Shown one piece after another: positions 33,421 to 45,250 of a stretch of 64,000 bases of DNA (positions are counted from its first letter, which is position 1; the number at the start of each line of letters is the position of its first letter). The stretch comes from Cordilura impudica. Its lineage: Eukaryota; Arthropoda; Insecta; Diptera; Scathophagidae. The stretch lies in assembly GCA_963682025.1 (NCBI GenBank), contig OY821517.1:105948972-106012971 (forward strand), given 5' to 3'. The notes beneath the pieces were generated by a model that searched no databases, was not told the origin of the DNA, and saw nothing but the letters and a program-made list of their open reading frames with translations. A program made the position numbers and the translations under genes.

Positions 33421-34615
33421 TTATACGATCGATTTACGCTTTGATAATACTATTACGTGACGGGAGCGATCAATCAACAGTAAAACTGCTGCTATTTACG
33501 ATGCTTGGTAAAGGTTGCAGACGAATTTGGCGGCAACTTACATCCCATACGATTCGCTGACCGTGGATGAGTTATTTTTACCAAATAGAGGCCTCACACG
33601 GTTTACACAATACATTCCATCTAAGCCAGCCAAGTACGGAATAAAGGTATGGTGGCTGTGCGATTCGAAATCATTCTATCCCCTCAAAGTAATAATTTTC
33701 TCTGCGAAGTTAACTGGTCAAGAGCGTAAGGTAAATCATGGGCAGAATGATGTGTAGCAATTAGTGGAAAGAACTGTAAATACAGGTCTCAAAATTTATG
33801 TTGGCAACTTTGGATGTGGCACACGTACATTGATGAGGCTTAAAACTGCATTTGTTGGAGCAGTATGCTCAAATAAAACATTTCTGCAACGTGATATCCT
33901 GAAAAGTCCTGCGCATCCAGTTTGCAGCTTATTTGGCTTCTACGAAGGCAATGTATCATTGTGCTCATATGTTCCGAAGAAGAATAAAGCAGTAATTTTG
34001 CTGTCTACTATTCTATACACTATACTTGCGATGTAGGCACAACTGAAAAAAGGGAGCCCATGATTATTCTGGATTACAATGCTAATAAATCCGGAGTGGA
34101 TATACTGGATCAGATGCTTGGCACATATTGTTGCAAACAATCAACAAACCGTAGGCAACTTGCAATGTTCTACAATATGGTAGCTGCATTTATCATATAT
34201 AAAGAAATTAAGCCAGTAAAAAATTTTTACTATGGCTCACGACACAATTAGCACTGGCTAATATTGGAGAACGAGCCACCAATTGACGTATAACGAGCTA
34301 TACCGGGATTCAAAGAACTATGAAAGCATTCAATGTAAAGGTAAACTAAAATAATTTTGAAACACACAAAAGCGGAAAAATTAAATATATTTGTCCTTGT
34401 AGGTATTTATTTATTTGGCCGTCACGCCAATCATGTCGTGTGGAGTAGTACGCCAGCGTGAAACCAGAGCGTATTGCCTTACTTGCAACATAGCAGTTTT
34501 TGCTGGCATTCAACATTACTGCACCGTTGCAATACGTACACACTCGAACTGGGAAATCAGCAAGAAACATCACAACAGTGATTTATTTAATTTTTTCATG
34601 TATTTTAATATTAAA
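33421..34615 (+). pseudogene. piggyBac transposase remains
   Basis: One frame at 33430-33757 reads LRFDNTIT, stop, TAAIYDAW, stop, RLQTNLAATYIPYDSLTVDE, LFLPNRGLTRFTQYIPSKPA and KYGIKVWWLCDSKSFYPLK. The T-V-D-E then R-G, Q-Y-I-P-S-K-P-x-K-Y-G-I-K-x-W-x-x-C-D order is the piggyBac catalytic core, with Asp residues in TVDE and LCD. 33764-34036 continues (CSLFGFYEGNVSLCSYVPKK), 34060-34251 gives ILDYNANKSGVDILDQMLG and RQLAMFYNMVAAF. A Cys-rich tail appears at 34450-34540 (YCLTCNIAV, HYCTVAI), matching the C-terminal zinc domain. A gap of coding sequence and several stops and shifts. TIRs not located. Confidence 0.85.
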
Positions 34616-34620
34616 TAAAA

Positions 34621-35306
34621 CCAAAATTGGCAAAAAAAAAAATCATTTCTTGTGCCATTTTATTAGTTTATCTAACCTAAAATTAACAATCAAAACTATA
34701 AAAACACACCCATCAAGCAAAATACCATACAATTTGCTATAGGTCCCTGCGAATCTTTTTCACTATTTTAAGGCCAACGGAAGACTCACTAATCGAAGTG
34801 CTAAAAAGGATTTCAGAAAGTATTAGTAATGAGTCGAAAAGTTATAAAGATAAATCCATCTGAACGAGAAATAATAATAATTTATAAAAAGAGGAAAAGG
34901 TTAGAAAAAATAGTTAAATAGCACGTAGAACTCAATCCTCCATCCAAAGGGTGACCTACATGTACAAATAAACACAGACAAACTAAATTATGGTACGTCA
35001 TTAAGTTTCTTCCGCAACACAGGAAGTAGCTGCCTCAAAATTGGTCAAGAATGTCCAAGTTTATTTTAATAATTTTTTCTTATAGACACACCAATGAGAC
35101 TAGCTTTCACAAAAAACCATTAGCGCATTTTAACTAACCAAAAATGTCTTTAAAAAAACGCTAAATCGGCGCTTTTCGTTTTTCTTTTTTAGTACTTTAG
35201 CGCATTTAAAGACAGCAGTTCAGATGGCTTTCCATGGAAACAGTCATTGGAGCAATTATGAAAGCTTAAGTTGAGAACCCGTTTGAAACAACGCTGTTAA
35301 ATAATA
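34621..35306. other. AT-rich sequence, nothing recognised
   Basis: No supported feature. Confidence 0.55.
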
Positions 35307-35683
35307 CTAGGTGATTGCAGACCTCGAAATACGAGCGCAAATTCTAGAAAATTTTATTTTTTCACTAAATAAAGACCCTAAAAGTATGCTAATCAATTAT
35401 ACCCAATTCACAAATTAACACAAAAAACAAACTCATTTTTATTACAAACACAAAAACAAATTTAATAAACACACACATAGCATTGTATAATTTTGTGTAT
35501 GTGTTAGTAGCAACTTTAAATGCAATTTACTCAAAATAAAAGAAAAAATTTTAAAATCTGTAAATCTGCAAAACGGCTGAAAAGAAATACCTTTCAAATA
35601 ATATACGTTTGGTCAAAATCGGGATAAAACGGTAGAACAAAACATCGGTCACAAGAAATCGCCTAGCTTATTAATATTATAGA
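35307..35683 (-). mobile_element. Non-autonomous Helitron, family B
   Basis: Ends CTAGGTGATTGCAG on the left and ATTAATATTATAGA on the right of the + strand; hairpin slightly decayed (ACCTCGAA-A-TACGAGC). 377 bp, between A and T. Confidence 0.85.
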
Positions 35684-36250
35684 TGTACCAAAAAAAATAT
35701 TTATATAACGTACTTGGCACAATTTTTTTCAGTAGAACAATAGGTGAATCTATCATTCGGAGCTCCAAATGAGGAACACACAAAACTTTATGATGACTTG
35801 TATTGGAAATTATAAATTTTAAATACGATATTTGCACCTACGCGTAAATTTTGATTTGATGGATGAGATCGATCCTGTACTTAAAAAAAATTTCCTATTT
35901 AAGTCATAGTTTTAAAAATGCCTGTTTTTACAATAATATTAAAGAATCGGTCAAACCATTAATCAAACAAAAGTTAATTAAAACATATAAAAATATAAAT
36001 TTTATATTAAAACATACTATGTCCTGAAGAAGAGGAAGAAAATGACATGATTTTATTTTGAACATGAAGAAAACTTTTTAACATATTTTTTTATTATTAC
36101 TATACACTTTAAACGTATCACTAAATACTAATTGATCTGAAATGTAAGTTTTTTGAAAATTAATAAAATTTATTTTATTTTTTACAAACATATAATTTGC
36201 TTTTTCCAGCGCTTTTAGCTTCATTCTAATTTAGCACCTTTTAGTGGTTT
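35684..36250. other. AT-rich sequence, nothing recognised
   Basis: No supported feature. Confidence 0.5.
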
Positions 36251-36472
36251 TTGTTTTCCGCTTTTTGCTTGGAAAAAGTTAGCAAAGGCAAAAAATTCGA
36301 CGCATTGCTTGCGGAGGTTTGTTGGTGGAGTTCTAAAATTATGCAGTTTGAAGATGAAAGCACCGAAGATGAAGATGACACTGAAATTGGTGGACACACT
36401 GAAGAAAACATGCCCTTGAATATTATGTCTAACTCGGATGATGATGCAGACTCAGACCATGAATATGAATAA
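36251..36472 (+). CDS. Short acidic open frame, unknown
   Basis: 73 codons: VCWWSSKIMQFEDESTEDED, then GGHTEENMPLN and a DDDADSDHEYE end. The acidic, Ser-rich composition is like the flexible tails of some transposases and nuclear proteins, but there is no domain and no context. A possible acceptor (TTTTTCCAG) lies at 36202-36210. Weak. Confidence 0.2.
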   Translation: MFSAFCLEKVSKGKKFDALLAEVCWWSSKIMQFEDESTEDEDDTEIGGHTEENMPLNIMSNSDDDADSDHEYE

Positions 36473-36847
36473 CCTACGAAGAAAACAAGATCATCAGAAC
36501 CACAAGCGTCAACTTCAGCGAGGATGGATATTGACAATAATTGAAAATGTTCTAAATTTTGTTTCCATGCTTAGAAAACAAATAAACATCTCATATTTTC
36601 TGTGTAAGAATAGCTGTAATATCAATTGGAAGTTTTATTTTCATGCAAAATAAAGTTTATAAAGAAAAAAACAGCATATTTGTGGATTTATAATCCAGCT
36701 ATTTAGCAAAAAAAGGTGAAAATGGTGAAAAATGGGGGGGAAATGGGCAGTTTTGCGATTTTTAAGGCACTGGATGCACTTTTTTCGGGTAAGTTTGTTC
36801 CGCTTTTTTTTCTCCTACTCAATATTTACAACTTTGTTTCAGCTTTG
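36473..36847. other. Intergenic, nothing recognised
   Basis: No supported feature between the acidic frame and the mariner. Confidence 0.5.
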
Positions 36848-36849
36848 TA

Positions 36850-38155
36850 ACGGGTGATTTTTTTGAGGTTAGGATTTTCATGCATTAGTATTTGACAGAT
36901 CACGTGGGATTTCAGACATGGTGTCAAAGAGAAAGATGCTCAGTATGCTTTGACATTTCATCATGAATAGACTTACTAACGAGCAACGCTTGCAAATCAT
37001 TGAATTTTATTACCAAAATCAGTGTTCGGTTCGAAATGTGTTTCGCGCTTTACGTCCGATTTATGGTCTACATAATCGACCAAGTGAGCAAACAATTAAT
37101 GCGATTGTGACCAAGTTTCGCACTCAGTTTACTTTATTGGACATTAAACCAACCACACGAATGCGTACAGTGCGTACAGAAGAGAATATTGCGTCTGTTT
37201 CTGAGAGTGTTACTGAAGACCGTGAAATGTCGATTCGTCGCCGTTCGCAGTAATTGGGTTTGTGTTATTCGACCACATGGAAGATTTTACGCAAAGATCT
37301 TGGTGTAAAACCGTATAAAATACAGCTCGTGCAAGAACTGAAGCCGAACGATCTGCCACAACGTCTAATTTTCAGTGAATGGGCCCTAGAAAAGTTGGCA
37401 GAAAATCCGCTTTTTTATCGACAAATTTTGTTCAGCGATGAGGCTCATTTCTGGTTGAATGGCTTCGTAAATAAGCAAAATTGCCGTATTTGGAGTGAAG
37501 AGCAACCAGAAGCCGTTCAAGAACTGCCCATGCATCCCGAAAAATGCACTGTTTGGTGTGGTTTGTACGCTGGTGGAATCATTGGACCGTATTTTTTCAA
37601 AGATGCTGTTGGACGCAACGTTACGGTGAATGGCGATCGCTATCGTTCGATGCTAACAAACTTTTTGTTGCCAAAAATGGAAGAACTGAACTTGGTTGAC
37701 ATGTGGTTTCAACAAGATGGCGCTACATGCCACACAGCTCGCGATTCTATGGCCATTTTGAGGGAAAACTTCGGAGAACAATTCATCTCAAGAAATGGAC
37801 CGGTAAGTTGGCCACCAAGATCATGCGATTTGACGCCTTTAGACTATTTTTTGTGGGGCTACGTCAAGTCTAAAGTCTACAGAAATAAGCCAGCAACTAT
37901 TCCAGCTTTGGAAGACAACATTTCCGAAGAAATTCGGGCTATTCCGGCCGAAATGCTCGAAAAAGTTGCCCAAAATTGGACTTTCCGAATGGACCACCTA
38001 AGACGCAGCCGCGGTCAACATTTAAATGAAATTATCTTCAAAAAGTAAATGTCATGGACCAATCTAACGTTTCAAATAAAGAACCGATGAGATTTTGCAA
38101 ATTTTATGCGTTTTTTTTTTTAAAAAAGTTATCAAGCTCTTAAAAAATCACCCGT
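36850..38155 (+). mobile_element. Mariner, DD41D (rosa-type), copy 2
   Basis: 1306 bp between TA dinucleotides (36848-36849 and 38156-38157). Ends ACGGGTGATTTTTT and, in reverse, ACGGGTGATTTTTTAAGAGC. A short 5' leader of ~110 bp precedes the transposase start; the 3' leader is ~107 bp. The best-preserved element in the window. Confidence 0.95.
36963..38048 (+). pseudogene. DD41D mariner transposase with one in-frame stop
   Basis: 361 codons from MNRLTNEQRLQIIEFYYQNQ to a TAA at 38046, interrupted only by TAA at 37251-37253 after RRRSQ, where copy 1 has Gln; one C-to-T change (CAA to TAA) explains it. N-terminal helix-turn-helix pair (VFRALRPIYGLHNRPSE, VRTEENIASVSES), then YSTTWKILRKDLGVKPYK and LVQELKPNDLPQR. 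All three catalytic Asp are in place: LFSDEAHFWLNGFV, WFQQDGATCHTA, LTPLDYFLWGYV, with 41 residues between the second and third, which is the rosa-subfamily spacing. No frameshift. The cut-and-paste enzyme would bind the TIRs at 36850 and 38155. Confidence 0.93.
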
Positions 38156-38197
38156 TACTATGTTATGATTTATTAGAAGAAATATTTTATTTTTATA

Positions 38198-38400
38198 CTA
38201 GATGTAACCCGGTGTGCTTACTTTGTGTGGGAGGTGCCACGCCCACTAAAAATATTTTAAAAATTATAGCCTATAGCACTTCCCATATCAGCAGTAAGAC
38301 TCTGTGAAAATTTCAGGAATATCAGATGTGTAGTTACGGAGATTACCTCCTACAAACAAACAAACAAACACACATTACCTCTTTATAATGTTAGTATAGA
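38198..38400 (-). mobile_element. Non-autonomous Helitron, family C (203 bp)
   Basis: Minus strand: starts TCTATACTAACATTATAAAG with (GTTT)n soon after, ends ACACCGGGTTACATCTAG; placed between A and T. It carries GGGAGGTGCCACGCCC, the word that also marks family D, so the two share ancestry. No coding. Confidence 0.75.
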
Positions 38401-38773
38401 TTAAACTCCCAATTTCATTTTTATTGTAATATATAAAACTTTTGTGTTTGTGTTTTCGCCATCTCTCTGACAAATCCGACAGAGTGACTTACCACTTCAT
38501 AATTATAAAAAATTGACGTTATTGATGCCTCGATACGCCCTCAAGTTTTAATGTCCCTCCTAACAACTAAATTAAAAAAAATGTTCTTTTAACGTGTTAT
38601 TTTATCGCTAATTTTTTCTTTTGAAAAATTTTTTATAATGTTTTATTACAATTTTTTGGTTGTTTTTGGTTTCTCTCAATTTTTAATTATTATGTCAGAT
38701 TGTTTGATCAGAAAAGCCATATATTAATTATTAAAATATTTCCTTATTATAGGAAAGAATTGAATTTCAACCA
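38401..38773. other. AT-rich sequence, nothing recognised
   Basis: No supported feature. Confidence 0.5.
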
Positions 38774-38781
38774 CTTTAATT

Positions 38782-40101
38782 TGGCGGTATGAAATAAGGA
38801 AATAAGGACCCCAAAAGAAAATGAAATATGGCCCCAAAAAATTGTTAATAACGCAACAACAACGATATTTGGGGTGTTATTTCCTTTTTCGGGGCTTTAT
38901 TTCATTCTTTTTATTGGGATTTTATTTCATAATGAAATAAGGCCCCATTTTCAAAAAATGAAATAATATCCCAACATTATTTTTGGGGTTTTATTTCATT
39001 TACTCTAAAATCAACATTCTTCAAGAATTCATGTTAAATACCGTTACAATTACTGTACGTATTACAAAAGCATTTATTAAAATTGTTACAAAGCGATCAG
39101 TTTGTGATTTTAAGTCGTGAAGTGAACGTAAATTTGGTTTATCCGCGAGCAAAACTTCTGGGATGCTGCTCAGTACCGTGTCCCGAATTATTTTTTTTTT
39201 TTAGTTTGCCCCCCCAAATAATGGGGATTTAGGATAGGACCCTTTTACGAGAAAAATAGCAAAAAAATTTTTGAACAAAAAACCAGATGGCTACCGGATC
39301 GTAAAGATTGCAAACCTAGTGCATTTTGAAAAAAAAAATATTTTTGATTTTCAAAAATTGACGCCAAAAGTAGCGTAATACAGAGTACATTCCGGAAAAG
39401 ATATTAATAAAATTCCCGTAGAGCAATTTTGGTGCAGCGGTGCATCTTAAAGATGGAAAGTGAGTATATATTTTTTTTTTTCTTTCTTTCTTTCAAGTTA
39501 AATTAGTCTCAAAAGCTGCACAATCTAGAGGATATTAGATAAAACTATTTCAAAAAATGTGATAGAGCTTTTCTGGTGCAGCACACAGCTTTTGAGACTG
39601 GTCAGTATTTAAATGCTTAGATAATTTTTTTATATAAAAATAGTGCTTTGGAAATAAATTAAAAGTTACCGAGTTTAGGGTTTTATGGTGAAAAAATTTT
39701 TTGAGTGTAAATCGGTTGAAAGTAAAAACTCGCGCGAATTATTTTCAGTTGAAGAAATATGAAATAATTTTTTATTTTATTACTTAACTCGAAGTTATTT
39801 TCAATAAAGGATATATAAACTAATTTGTTATTTTATTATTTAACTTACAGATTCGGCAGTAGATTTTAAAATGGGGTCTTATTTCATTTCAGCAAATGGG
39901 GTGTTCTTTCATTATGAAATAACACCCCAAAAATGGGGCGTTATTACATTTTTTTTTTGCGATTTTATTTCATTTCGTTAGGGCTTTATTTCATTTCTAA
40001 TATTGGGGCATTGTTTCATTACGAAATAATGCCCCATTATTGGGGCCTTATTTTACTTTCGTTTTGGGGCCTTATTTCCTGGGGCTTTGTTTCATACCGC
40101 C
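38782..40101. mobile_element. Non-autonomous DNA transposon with 8-bp target duplication and motif array
   Basis: 1320 bp flanked by CTTTAATT on both sides (38774-38781 and 40102-40109). Ends GGCGGTATGAAATAA and, in reverse, GGCGGTATGAAACAA, with ~60-bp imperfect TIRs (a 9-bp gap on the left). Both subterminal zones (38783-39005 and 39870-40101) repeat GGGGCYTTATTTCATT in either orientation about 17 times. The central ~860 bp lacks it and has no open frame. An 8- or 9-bp duplication with a GG start suits Merlin; the ATGAAATAA word recalls P-element ends, and hAT is also possible by duplication length. Superfamily unresolved. Confidence 0.85.
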
Positions 40102-40109
40102 CTTTAATT

Positions 40110-42540
40110 CATATATAAAATATCTTTATAACAAAATAGAGAATAAGGAACTTAGCCACTGACTAGATGATGAACTCTGTGTAATGTTTGCGGGTTTCTT
40201 TATCTACGAAAATAGAGAGAAATTATATTTTCAATAAAAAGTTTTTTCCTCTCATTTCTGCAAAATTGCTGAATATCGTTGGTTTGAAAAACTAGCTCAC
40301 ATACGTCACAGTCATTATTTGTCTAGTTATCATTCTTTGAATTCAAAAATGAAAAGCCTACATATGATACATATAAATTTCTTTTAAATAAGGAACAAAA
40401 AAAATAATTTTATTTTTATTATGTACCATAATATCTTGCGAAGGATTGATTTAATTTCGTTTTATATATGGCGCGCCCCTAACTGTCAGTTGCCCAGAAC
40501 CATGGCCTTACTGGCTCGAACCTAGGAACTCACTCACCCTGATGGAAAGGTTTTGATGTCTTTCGGTAATATGTCCTTCAAATTAAAGTGTTAAATCGCT
40601 TATTCTATTGGCTTCAATTACAAAAGATTTTATATAAAAGCTACGAGCGCCATCACATAGAGTTTGATAGAACGTTTCAGCCTGCCCTCATAAATTCAGC
40701 TGTACTGCTATGATTTGATATTATATTAATTTGCAAATTTTTTCTAATTAAAGAAATAGATATGTACGCTATTCTTTGACTCTTTTTATCAGTGATCCTT
40801 AATATAAATAGTAATTTATATTTAATTACGAAAAAAAAATTGTTATTGTGAAAAGAAGCAACACTTAAAAATGTAACATGGCAACCAGACATGACGCTAG
40901 ACTGACTTAAGTGTGAGACAGTGGAAGCAACGAGAGTCTTGCCCATCATATATGCAGTCATCTCTGTGTATATGTATTCTGCAAATACACCGATACCTGA
41001 TTTAACATTTACCGTATGTATCCAAGTTAACATGCAAGTCTGGCTAACTACAGCTACGTATTTATTCCCTTTAAAGAAAAAAATTTTACAAGACACATTT
41101 TGCAGACCGTACGACAGTATTTAACGCTCTAAAAATCCAAAACAGAACTTAGATATTTGCGAAATCCCAAAAGTGAATAAGCGATTTTGCTATATTTGTT
41201 AAGGGATCGGCAAGTAGAACTCTTCCACCTAAAAATATATTTTGAATAATTGCCCGACATCTTATTCGTTCTCGGCCAAAGCGTTCTTTGAAATTACTAA
41301 ATACGATATGTTCGTTTCAATCTTTTGCAAAAAGAAAAATATATTCGAGAAATCTCCATACCCTGAGATCAAAGCATACTTTTCTAAAATGCTTTGCTGC
41401 ACTGAATCCGAATCTGACCTTAGAACTGCTCTATCACATTGATTATAACCTAAAATATATTTTTTGCTTTAAAATTAATTTTTAATTTTTTGATTAGGAT
41501 ATCTCGAGGAGCTGAGAGCTATCCTTAAGATCGGTTTTAACGGGCTTAGTAACTTTAGATAAGTATGCTCTGGTCTCAGAGAACAATTATTATATTTTTT
41601 GTAGAATTATGAAAACGAAAACCTCATACTAAATAATTTAAGTGGACGGTATCTGAAAAAATCATAGGGGATTATCCCTTGGGCAAAATGTTTTAAACCA
41701 ATTTCTTTTTAAAGTGCTGAAAAGGGGGGCCGTACAACAAATGATCGTTGTATTTTTATGAATTACATGCACATTTATCATAGGTTGCATACAAATGTAG
41801 TACACAACTCAGGTTAAGTTTCAGACTTCTTAATGAAATCTGAAGATTTTTATTTCACCTTATACTCATACATAAATATCTGTGTTTTGTGTGTTTTTTT
41901 TTAACGAGGCCAATAAAGCACGCATTGTCAACGCCTAGGTGTGAATAGAAATAACAACAGCAGCAAAATGAATGAACGATGACAATGAAGCCCACTAACC
42001 CAAGCGAATGCATCATCACAAGAAGAATAAAAATCAGATTGCATTAATGCTGGTGAATTTAGTTACTTATCACTTCTCTATACTTCCCGTAATTATCGGA
42101 AATTTTCAACTTTTTTCTTTAATTATTTTCTACTGGCTCGAATGAGGTGATCACTGAAACTATCGCCTATTTTAAAGGGTTTGACGAATCTTATTATTTT
42201 TCAGGAATCAAAAAATTGAAGAAACTTTCGACGAAATGCAAATGGATTAACAAAAATATTGTGTTTTTCTATGGTTTTGAAATGACTTTTCATCCTAACA
42301 TCGTTCTTACGATTATTAAGAGCATTTGTATTATTTATAAAGGAAAGCTCTCAGTATTAAACTTAAATAGAAGTTAAGAAGTTAAGCATATTGAACATTT
42401 GAATACTTTTATGTTGTAAAAAATAAGTTTAACTATCTTCTAGAAGAAAAAATTTGAAAATAAATTTAAAAAAAAGTAAGCCTGCTAACGGATGTTTTTT
42501 TAGAATTACAGAACTTTAAATTAAAATAAAGCAAAGAAAA
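40110..42540. other. Long stretch without recognised genes
   Basis: 2.4 kb. 40677-41124 has overlapping frames on both strands with mixed composition, and 41242-41442 a 66-codon frame (CPTSYSFSAKAFFEITKYD); none matches a family I know or has a splice or start context. At 40517-40530 the minus strand has a B-box-like GGTTCGAGCC without an A box. 41900-42050 is A-rich. Confidence 0.4.
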
Positions 42541-42544
42541 ATGT

Positions 42545-42890
42545 TTTAAATATTATTCAACTGGCGCATGCATGGTGCAATCTGGAAATCCAATTTTCGC
42601 ATCATTTGCGGCCGTATTTCACCAATACCTTGTCGAATGCTGATTTCCAGGTTTCAATTGTCTTTGGTTTGTCGGCGTAGACGAGTGACTTTACACAACC
42701 ACAAGGAAAATATTCGAATGGTAATTAACCACAACAAGAGGTGGCCAATTAATAGGATCATTACGTGAAATTATTCGTCCATCAAAAGTTTCTTTGAGTA
42801 AATTTATTGGAGCATGCGCTGTGTGGCATGTGACTCCATCCCGTTAGAACCACATGTCAGCAAGATTAATGACAGGTAATTGTAATCATT
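42545..42890 (-). pseudogene. Mariner (DD41D-like) transposase fragment
   Basis: Minus strand: INLADMWF, stop, RDGVTCHTAHAPINLL, KETFDGRIISRNDPINWPP. This matches the second catalytic block of the two DD41D mariners here (MWFQQDGATCHTAR, FISRNGPVSWPP), with Q-Q-D altered. Further on, broken frames extend to about 42545. No TIR found; an old relative of the same group. Confidence 0.7.
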
Positions 42891-43773
42891 TCTCTATACC
42901 AAAGAAGGTTCCATCCGCAGGCAAAGTTATGGCGTTTGTTTTTTGGGATGCACGTGGGATAATTTTCATTGATAATCTTCAAAAAGGAAATACAATCAAC
43001 GGCGAGTATAATGAAGTAATTTCAGTGTCTAAGTGATGAAATTAAGGATAAAGGACCAGTTCATACATTCAGTATTGCGATTAATTATTTTTCTATTTCC
43101 AAACCTGGAAAAAGGCTAGGTGGTTAAAAATTTGCCAATAATGTAGAGGTGGAGTCTATTTTAAGGAGCTAGACAATTTCTTCTATAAATAGAGTATCGC
43201 TGGGAAAAGTGAACTGAGCTAAAAGGAGGATATGTTGCTAAATAAACCAAAATTTTCCTAATTTATTTGTTTTTTCTTTATCAGGTCTGGTTGCTCTGGG
43301 ACCGTCCTCATAAGTGTGAGCACTGTGGTTAGGCATCAATTTTTACGCCATCCACACCACTGTGAAGAGGATATATAACCGTTTGTCAATCCATTTTTAA
43401 TGCATTGAAATAAATTCCGGAGACCCCATAAACTACATACATATATGTATTCTTGACTCTTACAAATGGTGAAGTCTGTCTATCTGTCTGTTGAAAACAT
43501 TCTGATGTCCGCAATAGGTCGAATGTATTAAACTAATTAGGCTTAAAGTGTTCGTCATAATATTGGTATTGAACTTGGAGCCTCTAGACCAAATAAGTGA
43601 AGAATGACTTACGAAAATATAAAGATACTCCGATAAAAGTTTATATAAAAAACTAAAAATAGTGGGAAATATGTTTAAGTAACAGAACATGTGCATATAA
43701 AAATGTATCAACGATGCATAAACTTGCTTGTTTGATTTTTTTTCTTTAGCGCATGTTAAAAAACAACATGGAC
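42891..43773. other. Intergenic, nothing recognised
   Basis: No supported gene or structure. 43437-43448 has a short ATACATA run. Confidence 0.5.
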
Positions 43774-44517
43774 AACAAGTAAGAAAATATGATACCCTAA
43801 ACCATGCGCTTAGAGACCCTATCTAATAGACCAAATTTGAGTGGGATTTTTATTAATTTTTTGGCTCCAGATATCAAAAAGTTCATATCGGATGTTATAT
43901 CTATATGGGGACTGGGCCCAAAAATGGACCGATCCTGACTATGTTTGGTAAAGTCTCTTGTATTTTGCAAAAATATATACAAACAAAATTTGAGAAGAAT
44001 CAGTGCAATATTTTTGTTTTTTGATAGATTTAAGTGTAGATCGGGAAGCAGCTCTATATGGGGCCTATGACTAAGAGTTGTCCCAGGGATCGTTTTTAGA
44101 CTACTCATGAGTGGATGTAACAAACGCATACAAACCCAATTTGAGTAAGATCTATATGACAATTTGGATCTTATGGCAATTTATGTCGATTTCATAGGGA
44201 TCATTTGTATGGGGGCTAGGTCTGAACATGGACCGATTCTCACCAATTTCAATAGCGTTCATCCTACGGTCGATAAATGCTTATATACCAAATTTCATCA
44301 AAATATATTCATATTTGCGACCTGCAGTTTGATTACAAGCTTTACATGGACACACAGACGGACGGACACACGGACGGACATCGTTAAATCGAATCAGTTA
44401 GTGATTCTGATTCGATCGGTATAATTAAAGATGGGTCTAGTTCAAATATTTTTGGTAGTTACAAACAACAGCACAAAGTTATTATACCCAAGCCACATAG
44501 TGGTATAGGGTATAAAA
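43774..44517 (+). mobile_element. DINE-like repeat copy h
   Basis: Starts AACAAGTAAGAAAATATGATACCC, with the palindrome deleted cleanly (about 24 bp missing). Microsatellite GGACGGACACACGGACGGAC as in copy e, so e and h are one subfamily. Ends GGTATAGGGTATAAAAA. Confidence 0.9.
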
Positions 44518-44937
44518 ATGTGTATGCATCACTAACAAAACCAACAAACATAAATGCTATTGTATATGTTTACAATGTAATGGACCTAAGCATTTAATAA
44601 TTTCATTGAATTAAAAAAGCACGACAATACCTAAAATTTTTGTTAGTTATCTTATTAATTTTAAACATCTTTAACAATATTATAATTTTATATCTAGCCT
44701 TTTTTGTCTTTTAGTGTTAACAATATTTGTTATAATATTGTGTTTAGAACACGGGGGGAGGGTATCTTACTTGGTTTCTTTAATTATATCTTTTTAAAAA
44801 TCATCAGAAATAAATATATGCAAACACTTTGTCAATCCAAATTAGTACTGACCCATCGATTAGTACATTTTTCATCAAACAATAAGTATTCTAAATGGAA
44901 AAAAAATAATAAAATCACGAACATATAAACAATTTAT
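44518..44937. other. AT-rich sequence, nothing recognised
   Basis: No supported feature. Confidence 0.5.
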
Positions 44938-45250
44938 ATACCCTATACCACTATGTGGTTTGGGTATAACGACTTGGTGCTTTGTGCTTTGTAACTACCA
45001 AAAATATTTGACCAAGACCCATCTTTTATTATACCGATCGACTAAGAATCTCAAATTTGTTTTGTATACGTTTTTGCAAGAAAATAAGTGACCTTGCCAA
45101 ATATAATCAGGATAAGTCTATTTTTCGACCTAGTCCTCATATAAATATAGCATATCCGAAGAAAAAAATAATAACAATGCCACTCAAATCTATGCTTATT
45201 ATCTATATCTAATTAGTTGGACCTAAGAAATGAGGATCCTAAACGCACGG
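44938..45250 (-). mobile_element. DINE-like repeat copy i (internally deleted)
   Basis: Left end ATACCCTATACCACTATGTG intact, then after GATCGACTAAGAATCTCAAA it jumps to the far part (TTTTTGCAAGAAAATAAGTG..GACCTAGTCC). The (GTCC)n centre is lost, ~450 bp deleted. Palindrome end absent. Confidence 0.8.

Noticed and set aside
38340..38372. Short spaced repeats that might be a CRISPR array (CAAA/CAAACAAA, also 50250-50275)
   Set aside because: Simple (GTTT)n tracts near Helitron 5' ends in a eukaryotic genome.
40500..40560. tRNA or tRNA-derived SINE (B-box-like GGTTCGAGCC on the minus strand)
   Set aside because: No A box at the right distance, no cloverleaf and no tail.
40677..41096. 139-codon minus-strand frame
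   Set aside because: Overlaps a frame of similar length on the other strand; neither has recognised domains.
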